64,000 bases of DNA from CAYPNF01 sp964411985. Lineage in GTDB: Bacteria; Verrucomicrobiota; Verrucomicrobiia; Limisphaerales; J093. Under the pieces are notes generated by a model. It searched no databases, was not told the origin of the DNA, and was given only the letters and a program-made list of their open reading frames with translations. Location: NCBI GenBank assembly GCA_964411985.1, contig CAYPNF010000004.1, positions 124,001 through 188,000 of the forward strand. Direction: 5' to 3'. A program made the position numbers and the translations under genes. This document shows, in pieces, positions 53,769-60,729 of this stretch (position 1 is the stretch's first letter; every line of letters starts with the position of its first letter).

Positions 53769-54310
53769 ATCCAGCCGTGAATGACCAGTTGCTGGCCGCG
53801 TTCCCACGCGCGGACAACGATTGGGAAGCTGCTAAGCATGCGCGCCTGAGCGATAACATTGAGCTCACAGAGACGGTGCCACCGCGTTTCGTCATCAGGA
53901 AGCGACGCAAGTTCGTCAGCGTGGTGCCGGCGGACCGCCCGCACGTTGGCAATCCACCCCTCCAGAGGGTCAGTTGTGGGTGGCCCGAAAGCAGCTTGGA
54001 TTCCACCACAACGATAGTGACCGCACACGATAATGTGCGAAACGTGAAGCACGTCCACCGCGTATTGCAGGACTGCCAAGCAGTTTTGATCGTCCGGGCG
54101 GATTATGTTCGCAACGTTGCGGTGGACAAAGAGTTCACCTGGAGCGAGACCGACAATTTCATTTGCGGGGACGCGACTGTCAGCACAACCGATCCAGAGG
54201 TACGCTGGCGTTTGAATCGCGCAGAGACGCTCGAAAAAAGCAGGGTCCCGGCGAGTTTGCAGAGACGCCCAGGTTCGGTTGTTGGCAAAAAGCTTCGGAA
54301 GAAAGCGCAT
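53696..54310 (-). CDS. can: Beta-class carbonic anhydrase
   Basis: Beta-carbonic anhydrases interconvert CO2 and bicarbonate in the cytoplasm. The 204-residue protein has GCADSRVPANEI with zinc ligand Cys42 and the Asp44/Arg46 dyad, HRNVANIIRPDD, and HIIVCGHYRCGGIQAAFG with zinc ligands His98 and Cys101. Length fits the Can/CynT type. The last six residues (PAPAAR) are read from DNA that is, on the other strand, the end of the PAS fragment, so the original C-terminus was probably replaced at a recombination junction near 53715-53725. Confidence 0.95.
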   Translation of the reverse strand: MRFLPKLFANNRTWASLQTRRDPAFFERLCAIQTPAYLWIGCADSRVPANEIVGLAPGELFVHRNVANIIRPDDQNCLAVLQYAVDVLHVSHIIVCGHYRCGGIQAAFGPPTTDPLEGWIANVRAVRRHHADELASLPDDETRWHRLCELNVIAQARMLSSFPIVVRAWERGQQLVIHGWIYDLRDGLLRDLEVSISTPAPAAR

Positions 54311-54475
54311 GAAGGATCAAACCGCCCAACGGTGCTGGCGACCGCCGGTTCGTCTATTGAATCTGCCAATGTCTACCACAAACCTTTCACAACCAGAAGA
54401 TTAGGCAGAGTACGGCAGTAGCATCAAGGCCAAAGAACCACACTGAGTCTAAACTGGAGAGTGACAGGTTCTGCT

Positions 54476-54592
54476 TCACTTCGGAGCGGTTTTCGCGGCT
54501 AACTTAGCGGCTTCGAGTTTTAGTTTGGCGCTCTGAGGTGCCAAGTCCACCCACTCCTCCGTCAGTGCGCGAAACGCCTTGAAGGCTGCCAT
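54476..54592 (-). pseudogene. Short C-terminal gene remnant
   Basis: The minus-strand frame reads (VHKGKSTTQFSRPPFLPQVK)REMAAFKAFRALTEEWVDLA, PQSAKLKLEAAKLAAKTAPK. Codons before the only ATG still look like protein back to about 54668, where a TGA ends the frame. I take it for the tail of a lost gene; a 38-residue helical peptide from the ATG is the alternative. Nothing else is seen in 54311-54731. Confidence 0.35.
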
Positions 54593-54731
54593 TTCGCGTT
54601 TGACCTGTGGGAGGAAAGGGGGGCGGCTGAACTGAGTGGTGCTCTTTCCTTTGTGTACCCAGCGTCACTGCGACACCACGCTTTGGGATCCGAGCTGTGA
54701 GTGAGCCCAGCCTCCAGGAGATCTCTCCGTT

Positions 54732-54953
54732 TCAGTAGCCCCGCTTTAACAGAAGATAGACTCCTGTCATCAGACCGAGGCAGACCAGCGACATGAGCAA
54801 AGCGGTGCCGACGAGATAGGAAGCCGCCACCATGAGCACCCCCGCAACCAGCGGTGCCCATGATTTTTGGCGCTTGCCGTAGATACAGTACCCGATGCCG
54901 ACGGAACCCGAGAGGAGGGAGGCGAGAAGAAAACTAGGGTCGAGCAGTTTCAC
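54732..54953 (-). CDS. Small two-helix membrane protein
   Basis: This 73-residue protein reads MKLLDPSFLLASLLSGSVGI, GYCIYGKRQKSWAPLVAGVL, then a second hydrophobic run (MVAASYLVGTALLMSLVCLG) and LLLKRGY. The G-x-G-Y-x-x-Y-G-K motif after helix one and the K-R-G-Y end match a recurrent type of small bacterial membrane protein of unknown function. Intact and well composed despite lying in a decayed zone. Confidence 0.7.
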   Translation of the reverse strand: MKLLDPSFLLASLLSGSVGIGYCIYGKRQKSWAPLVAGVLMVAASYLVGTALLMSLVCLGLMTGVYLLLKRGY

Positions 54954-55211
54954 GGCATCGGACGTTGAGCGATTGTCAGTATGACACAGGCGAGCCGCAA
55001 AAGGAAGGGCATCGGTTTGCGCACATGCGGAGCGGCCGAGCAGAATCCTCGGCGAGAATTCTAATGGAGGCGTGGCGGTTGGCGGGGAAGCTGGAGGCGG
55101 TTCTACCTGGCCTCCGAATGCCGCTGGCGGAACCTGTGGGGGAAAAGTGAGACCCCCGGCTCAGTGCCCAGTGAGGCAAGCTCAGGAGGCCCGAGATGAA
55201 GGAGGGGAGGG

Positions 55212-55817
55212 GTGGCCCGATTTCCTGGACCGGAACCTCAGGGCCTTGCCGACCTGCTGGATCAGCAGCTCCCGGGCAGTGTTTGGGCGGCCGTGGCGAT
55301 CTGGGGCTTTGTCGAGAACCGCCCTTTCCTCCGGCTATATCATTCGTTGGGGCTACAGCTCATGAAGAGGGGCGAGTGCGAGAAGGCGATGGAGGTCTTT
55401 GAAAACATCCTTTCCCTCAATCCCAACGATAACCAGGGCGTTCGGGGGCTGGCAGTGGAATGTTACTTTGCTTTAAAGCGACCTGAAGAGGTGCTCTCGT
55501 TGTGTCGCCAATATCCCCGAGACATCATGGAGCACTTGGTTTATTGCCGGGCGCTTGCGCTGTTTCAGTTGGGAAAGCTGAAGGAGGCCGGAAGAGCGTT
55601 GGATGGGGCGATCACACACTACCCGCTGATTGCCAATGAACTTCTGATGACCAAGCACAGGAAGCCCAAGGCAACAAGGGAAGGTTATGTTACCTTGGGA
55701 GGTCCGGACCAAGCATTCCTGTATTGGAAGGAAAATGGAAAATATTGGACCGAGACGCCTGGAGCGATCGATTTCTTGCGGGATCGATTCCTCAGAAGGC
55801 CAAGGAAGAGGCGATAG
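55212..55817 (+). CDS. Tetratricopeptide-repeat protein
   Basis: This 201-residue protein has TPR helices (LYHSLGLQLMKRGECEKAME, VFENILSLNPNDNQGVRGLA, VECYFALKRPEEVLSLCRQY, HLVYCRALALFQLGKLKEAG) and a C-terminal module YVTLGGPDQAFLYWKENGKY-WTETPGAIDFLRDRF. The GTG start at 55212 is doubtful: before residue 12 the reading changes, and the neighbouring frame (EARDEGGEGWPDFLDRNLRA) looks like the true N-terminus, so a frameshift near 55240 may have shortened it. The 3' two-thirds is duplicated at 49.7 kb. Confidence 0.65.
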   Translation: MARFPGPEPQGLADLLDQQLPGSVWAAVAIWGFVENRPFLRLYHSLGLQLMKRGECEKAMEVFENILSLNPNDNQGVRGLAVECYFALKRPEEVLSLCRQYPRDIMEHLVYCRALALFQLGKLKEAGRALDGAITHYPLIANELLMTKHRKPKATREGYVTLGGPDQAFLYWKENGKYWTETPGAIDFLRDRFLRRPRKRR

Positions 55818-55889
55818 CCACTCGAACCGCTGGATCCACCCGAAGCCAAAGGCACCATCGCTTCGTTTCGAGAACGGATCCCCCATTCT
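55475..55889 (+). repeat. 415-bp direct duplication, copy B
   Basis: Partner of 49715-50129. This copy is embedded in the longer TPR gene, so it is the likely donor. Most substitutions between the copies keep the reading frame open and many are third-position changes. Confidence 0.92.
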
Positions 55890-55935
55890 CCCGAGTCAAG
55901 CGGTCATGTGGCCTTCGTCCCAAGCTGGACAATTC

Positions 55936-55963
55936 CAGAAGGTAACGGAGGTAACGAAGCGGG
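55936..55963 (+). repeat. Dispersed repeat family, half copy
   Basis: CAGAAGGTAACGGAGGTAAC-GAAGCGGG matches the left arm of the palindromic elements at 57870 and 60670. The inverted second arm is missing. No gene is seen in 55818-56171. Confidence 0.65.
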
Positions 55964-56171
55964 TAAAGCGGTCAACGCATAGTATAGTCTGTGCATGAGC
56001 TTAACAACCCTCCTCAGAGCGAGGAGAACTGACAGTCTAGGGCGCTGACCGGCGCCGGTCGCCACTGTGCCTTGCTGGAATACTACGCCCGGACTTGTCA
56101 AGAAGGGCGGAGACTAGCAGGATCTGGGAAAGCAGCACCGGCGAGAAAATGCAATGGGGTCAGATCTATAT

Positions 56172-56519
56172 TAGCTACAGACAGGATCTTGGTTGTTACA
56201 CCAACCGATCCTTGCGCGGATCAGCCGAAAGCCCTCGATGGAACCTCCGCACCCCTTGCGCCGCCGCCTGATGCTTGAGCCCGCGGACTTCCTGTACCAG
56301 TTCCGCCAATCGATACCCGCCGTAGCGCGTTGCCGTGCATAACACCCCGTCCCGTCGCATATCCTCATGCGCCTCCACCATCTCCGGCCACGTCATCCAG
56401 AAACAGGTCCGCCCGCTGGTCGCCCCTGATCCTAACGTGGTGCGACCCTCCCAGGAATCAAAACTCGTACCGGTCCAACCATAGGTCCCTATCCTGAGTT
56501 TTCTTTCCTCATACTTAAC
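56172..56519 (-). pseudogene. Degenerate frame directly after the AAA+ ATPase gene
   Basis: In frame with the ATPase stop, the minus strand continues VKYEERKLRIGTYGWTGTSF, DSWEGRTTLGSGATSGRTCF, WMTWPEMVEAHEDMRRDGVL and GYRLAELVQEVRGLKHQAAA before stopping. RIGTYGWTG recalls DUF72 N-termini but the rest does not follow. There is no suitable start, so this is probably a decayed or frameshifted gene. Confidence 0.3.
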
Positions 56520-57803
56520 CTATAGAGACCTAAGCCCATTGTGCCCTTCGGAGGACTTCGGTAGCAACCAGCACCAGGGCAAAGCCCAGAGTTCCTGGCC
56601 AAGCGAACGGGCTGACCCGGCGTGAAGCACAGCTCCGCGTCGGAAACGCCGCCCGTGGCCCAGGCTTCGGCGAAAGGCCGCGATGCCATCGGCGTCCGAG
56701 AGCATGACCTGTTGCGATGCCTTGATTTCCAGCGCGACCAACAGGCCGTCTTTTTCTAGAACGAAATCCACTTCACGCCCAGATCGGTCGCGCCAGAAAT
56801 AGACCCTGCGGTCGATGGGATCGAGTGAACGCCACGCTTGCAGGGACTGAAAAATGGCCTGTTCCAGCCAGAAGCCCTGGTCGAGACGGTTGGACAAGTC
56901 AGGGGGGCTTTTGATGCCCGCCAGCCAAGCCGCCAATCCGCAGTCGCTCCACAGGATCTTCTTGCTTTTCACCAGGCCGGTTGTGGGATGGGTCGTGTAA
57001 GGGGAGAGCCGGACCAGGAGGCACCCGGTTTCCAGCAGGTTCAGGTACCGGTGAACGGTGGGCTGAGGCAGTGCCGCGTCGCGAGCGAGCTCGGACTGGT
57101 TGAGCAACCGCGCGGACCGGTTCGCCGCCAGCGACATGACGCGCTGGAAATCCGGCAGGCTGGACACCGCGCTCAGTTGACGCAGGTCCCGCTCCAGGTA
57201 GGTCTGAACGTAGCCGGCGAACCAGAGTTTTCGCGCCGCTTCGCTCGGCGCGGAGAGCGAGGAAGGAAAACCGCCGCGCAACAGCCAGGTTTGCCAGTCG
57301 CCGGCTTCTTCCGGCCAGTCGCCGAGCTTGAAGTCCGGCTCGAACAGCAAATCCAACGGTTCCAACCCTCCGGGTCGTTCCTGCCATTCGGACGGACAGA
57401 AGGGCGGCAGTTCGAGATAAACCGCCCGGCCCGCCAGCGATTCGGCGACCTTGCCCATCAAAAGTAGATTTGCCGAGCCGGTGAGGAGGAAATCGCCCGC
57501 CTTTCGCTGGCGGTCCACCTGGCGCTTGATCGGCAGCAGCAACTCCGGGGCGCGCTGCACTTCATCGAGCGTGACGGGGCGCGAAGCGAGCAGCGAATCC
57601 GGGTCCGCATGAGCCTGTCCGAGGATACCCAGATCGTCGAGGCTCACAAACGTTCGCTTCTGCGGCAGGGCTTGCGCCAGGGTGGTCTTGCCTGTTTGTC
57701 GTGCGCCAGTCAGCACCACCACCGGCAGAGCCTTCAACGCGGCTTGCAGTGGGCGGGTCAGGCAGCGATCTCGAATCCTATCCATGCCGTGAATAGAATC
57801 CAT
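56520..57803 (-). CDS. AAA+ ATPase with DUF4143 C-terminal domain
   Basis: This 427-residue protein has a P-loop at residues 33-41 (GARQTGKTT), Walker B-like VTLDEVQRAPELLLPIKRQV, sensor LLTGSANLLLM, a winged-helix region (NQSELARDAALPQPTVHRYL) and DUF4143 with a PD-(D/E)xK-like end (DRSGREVDFVLEKDGLLVAL-EIKAS, i.e. E-V-D-F...E-I-K). These ATPases are scattered singletons in accessory DNA, sometimes linked to defence or toxin-antitoxin loci; role unknown. The final 25 residues run into the degraded downstream region. It is divergent from apbE. Confidence 0.9.
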   Translation of the reverse strand: MDSIHGMDRIRDRCLTRPLQAALKALPVVVLTGARQTGKTTLAQALPQKRTFVSLDDLGILGQAHADPDSLLASRPVTLDEVQRAPELLLPIKRQVDRQRKAGDFLLTGSANLLLMGKVAESLAGRAVYLELPPFCPSEWQERPGGLEPLDLLFEPDFKLGDWPEEAGDWQTWLLRGGFPSSLSAPSEAARKLWFAGYVQTYLERDLRQLSAVSSLPDFQRVMSLAANRSARLLNQSELARDAALPQPTVHRYLNLLETGCLLVRLSPYTTHPTTGLVKSKKILWSDCGLAAWLAGIKSPPDLSNRLDQGFWLEQAIFQSLQAWRSLDPIDRRVYFWRDRSGREVDFVLEKDGLLVALEIKASQQVMLSDADGIAAFRRSLGHGRRFRRGAVLHAGSARSLGQELWALPWCWLLPKSSEGHNGLRSL

Positions 57804-57869
57804 TCATGACGTGGATGCAAGCTCAAATATAGCTCGCATAAAAGTGTTCATTCTCTTCCTCACCAGGTT

Positions 57870-57946
57870 GAGATCTACAGAAGCTAACGGAGGTAACGAA
57901 GCGGGAGCAGAAAATGATCCGCTTCCTCTTCGTTTTCTTTGTAAAG
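57870..57946. repeat. Dispersed imperfect palindrome, full copy
   Basis: The left arm GAGATCTACAGAAGCTAACG and GAGGTAACGAAGCGG face a right arm CCGCTTCCTCTTCGTTTTCT-TTGTAAAG, whose reverse complement resembles the left end of the 60670 copy. Spacer of about 14 nt. It lies in the gene-free interval between the ATPase and apbE (57804-58039), which holds nothing else. Confidence 0.7.
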
Positions 57947-58039
57947 AATCCAGGTTTCTGCGAACTTATGTTGCTGGTGGAAAGGAAGGGATGACAACCG
58001 GCTCGACTCCCTCGTTTGCCCGGCTCTATCCTAGTGCGT

Positions 58040-59101
58040 ATGGCGCGGCCATATCATTTGAGACGGGGAATTGCCTGGGGCACGGTACTCATGCTGGTTT
58101 GCCTCTTCGCTGGCTGGGTTGGTTGTCACACCCTGCCTGAAGCCAAGCTCCAGCGATTTGAGTTCACCAAGCCTGAAATGGGAGTGCCGTTCAGGATGGT
58201 TCTTTATGCTCCCGACCACCGGACTGCGGAGACGGCCTCCAAGGCGGCATTCCAGCGGATCGAGGAGCTGAACCAGATCATGAGTGACTACGAGCCCGAC
58301 AGCGAACTGAGTTTGCTTTCGCGCACCAGCGGCTCAGGAAAAGCAGTTCCGGTGAGCGCCGACCTCTGGAAAGTGTTGGTGTGCGCCCAGGAGTTTTCCA
58401 AACGGTCCAACGGCGCGTTCGATGTGAGCGTGGGCCCCGTCATCAGCTTATGGCGAAAAGCTCGGCGGGAGGGGAAGTTGCCGGATGCGTCGAAACTGGA
58501 GGTGGCCCGCAACGCGGTGGGTTGGCGCTTTCTGAAGCTGAACCACAGGCAACGCACCGTCAGCCTGCAAGTGCCCAACATGAGGCTGGATCTGGGAGCG
58601 ATCGCCAAAGGGTATGCAGTGCAAGAAGCCATCCGGACTCTTCGTGAGCACGGCGTGACTAGCTGTCTGGTGTCGGGTGGAGGAGATATGGCCGTGGGAG
58701 ATGCGCCTCCTGGCAAGCCGGGTTGGAAGGTGGAGGTGACATCCCTCAACGACCCCAACGCCCCACCTCCGCGCTACGCCTACATCGCGAACCGCGGTTT
58801 GGCGACGTCTGGCGACCTGTTCCAGTTTGTGACGATCGATGGAGTTCGTTACTCGCACATTGTCGATCCTCGCACGGGTATCGGTCTTACCGACCACAGC
58901 CAGGTTACGGTGATCGCGCGTGATGGTATGACTGCCGATGCGCTGTCCACCACCCTTAGCGTGCTGGGGCCGGAGCAGGGGATGAAGTTGTTGGAGACGT
59001 TTCCCGCCGCTGCGGGAGTGGTGGCTCGAAAGCCCGCTGAGGAGTACCGGTTTTACGTCAGCCGCCGGTTTCATCGCTACGAGGAAGCCCGCTCTCGGTA
59101 G
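58040..59101 (+). CDS. apbE: FAD:protein FMN transferase
   Basis: ApbE covalently attaches FMN to threonine in exported flavoproteins such as the NqrB/NqrC and RnfG/RnfD subunits, in the periplasm. The 353-residue protein has a probable lipoprotein signal (GTVLMLVCLFAGWVGC), IMSDYEPDSELSLLSR, FDVSVGPVISLWR, LDLGAIAKGYAVQEAIRTL, CLVSGGGDMAVG and YSHIVDPRTGIGLTDHSQVT with the downstream ADALSTTLSVLG, the Mg-FAD site. ATG 58040 is preferred to the TTG/GTG codons upstream. No Nqr or Rnf gene lies in the window. Confidence 0.95.
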   Translation: MARPYHLRRGIAWGTVLMLVCLFAGWVGCHTLPEAKLQRFEFTKPEMGVPFRMVLYAPDHRTAETASKAAFQRIEELNQIMSDYEPDSELSLLSRTSGSGKAVPVSADLWKVLVCAQEFSKRSNGAFDVSVGPVISLWRKARREGKLPDASKLEVARNAVGWRFLKLNHRQRTVSLQVPNMRLDLGAIAKGYAVQEAIRTLREHGVTSCLVSGGGDMAVGDAPPGKPGWKVEVTSLNDPNAPPPRYAYIANRGLATSGDLFQFVTIDGVRYSHIVDPRTGIGLTDHSQVTVIARDGMTADALSTTLSVLGPEQGMKLLETFPAAAGVVARKPAEEYRFYVSRRFHRYEEARSR

Positions 59102-59114
59102 AGTGATCGAGCCA

Positions 59115-59145
59115 AAGAAAACGGCGGACCCGAGGGCCCGCCGTT
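59115..59145 (-). terminator. Terminator of the Tat-exported oxidoreductase gene
   Basis: AACGGCGG (59120-59127) pairs with CCGCCGTT (59138-59145), and the inner bases extend it. On the minus strand it is followed by TTTTCTTTGG. It lies 29 bp past the stop of the leftward gene and 14 bp after the apbE stop, so it may act for both, mainly leftward. Confidence 0.85.
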
Positions 59146-59173
59146 ATGCGACTTCAAAAAGGGGTGCCGTTCG

Positions 59174-60601
59174 TTACACGCCCCAACCTTGGCGGTTCTT
59201 GCGGCTGACGAACTGGGCTGCTTCGGGGCAGTTCGGAGACTTCATGCCCGGGCCGTCCCAGTCCATCTTCTTGCCTACGCCAACCCGCAGGGCGATGCAG
59301 CCGAGCAGGATGATCTCGGTGAGATAGGCGGCAATGTCGAAGTTCGAGTATGCGGGTGTGCCGTCGCGCATCATACGGAACCACTCCTCGTTGTGGCCCG
59401 GAGACCTCGGGATGGTTTGAGGAATCGGCTTGGCGGCGTCATGTTTGTCGCCATTCTTGTATTCCTTGTCATCGCCTACCATGACGTAGAACTGAGAGCC
59501 GTAATCATCCGGGGAGAAGAGCTTGCCCTTATCGCCCACCAGCAAGCATCCGCTACCGGGGAGTTTGTCGCCCATCTCGACGATTTCCTTGACGAGGTCG
59601 GCGCGCGGGCGGAGCGGCTTGATATCCTTGTCGGTCGGGTTGCCGTCGTACCAATAGAACTTCAGCGGGACCATTCCTTCGCGTTCGGGGAATTCGAAGC
59701 GGATGCGGGAGGTCTTCGGGAAAGTCTCATTGAACAGCTTGGAGGTCTCCTCGCATTCCACGACATTGGGGTAGCCCAGTTTCAGCGCGCGGAAGGGCAT
59801 GTTGACCGTGTGGCAGGCCATGTCGCCGAGGGCGCCGGTGCCGAAGTCATACCAGCCACGCCAATTGAAGGTGTGGTAGACGCCCTTCTTGTATGGACGC
59901 ATGGCGGCGGGCCCAAGCCAGAGATCCCAATCCAACTCGGCAGGAACCGGGTCAGACCCGGCGGGCCGGTCAAGTCCCTGAGGCCAGACGGGGCGGTTGG
60001 ACCAGACATGCAATTCGCGCACTGGCCCGATTAGTCCGGCTTGGATGACCTCAACGGCGCGACGAAGACCACTTCCGGCGCTGCCCTGGTTACCCATCTG
60101 AGTCGCCAGTTTCTTATCTTTGGCCAGTTTTCGAAGCATCCGAGCCTCGGCAACGGTTTGCGTGAGGGGCTTCTGACAGTAAATGTGTTTGCCCATGCTC
60201 ATCGCGGCGGCTGCGGCGAGGCCGTGGACATGGTCCGGCGTGGAGACGGTGCAGGCATCGATGGACTTGCCCATCTCGTCCAACATCTTACGGTAATCCT
60301 TGTACAGCTTGGCTTTAGGATACTTTTCGCCCTTTTTCTTCAGCGTGTTCGCATCGACATCCACCAGCGCCGCGATTTCGCCTCCGCAACGAGCAGAATC
60401 ATCGATATCACTGTCGCCCTTACCACCGGCGCCAATGCAGCCAATGGTGATTTTGTCGTTGGCGCCGAGGACGTTACCGATGTAAGGGAAAGCAGCTGTG
60501 GCAGCGGCGGCTGCTGTGCTGCGGCGCAAGAAGGATCGGCGAGAAAGCCGGCCTAATGCGCCAGATTGACCTGAGGTTTCGAGAAAGATGGTTGAATTCA
60601 T
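59174..60601 (-). CDS. Tat-exported Gfo/Idh/MocA oxidoreductase
   Basis: This 475-residue protein carries a twin-arginine signal (LSRRSFLRRSTAAAAATAAF), then a Rossmann fold (ITIGCIGAGGKG), HIYCQKPLTQTVAEARML with the family Lys, and a C-terminal domain with NWRGWYDFGTGALGDMACHT, which has the D-x-x-x-H active-site pair. Exported members of this family bind NAD(P) before export and occur in large numbers in PVC bacteria, some acting on glycosides through 3-keto intermediates. Substrate unknown. Confidence 0.93.
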   Translation of the reverse strand: MNSTIFLETSGQSGALGRLSRRSFLRRSTAAAAATAAFPYIGNVLGANDKITIGCIGAGGKGDSDIDDSARCGGEIAALVDVDANTLKKKGEKYPKAKLYKDYRKMLDEMGKSIDACTVSTPDHVHGLAAAAAMSMGKHIYCQKPLTQTVAEARMLRKLAKDKKLATQMGNQGSAGSGLRRAVEVIQAGLIGPVRELHVWSNRPVWPQGLDRPAGSDPVPAELDWDLWLGPAAMRPYKKGVYHTFNWRGWYDFGTGALGDMACHTVNMPFRALKLGYPNVVECEETSKLFNETFPKTSRIRFEFPEREGMVPLKFYWYDGNPTDKDIKPLRPRADLVKEIVEMGDKLPGSGCLLVGDKGKLFSPDDYGSQFYVMVGDDKEYKNGDKHDAAKPIPQTIPRSPGHNEEWFRMMRDGTPAYSNFDIAAYLTEIILLGCIALRVGVGKKMDWDGPGMKSPNCPEAAQFVSRKNRQGWGV

Positions 60602-60669
60602 AGGTTCACTTTAGGGATTTGAAGTTCTTTTGGCGAGTAGTATTCAATGGGAATCAAGAAGGGGGCGTT

Positions 60670-60729
60670 CTTTACAGAAGGTAACGAAGGAAACGAAGCG
60701 GAAGTGCAACGTTAACTTCTGTAGATCTC
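60670..60729. repeat. Dispersed imperfect palindrome supplying a stop codon
   Basis: ACAGAAGGTAACG (60674-60686) and CGTTAACTTCTGT (60710-60722) are inverted with one mismatch; the outer right arm continues AGATCTC, as in the 57870 copy. The TAA of the leftward TIM-barrel-like gene (60712-60714) lies within the right arm. Confidence 0.75.
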
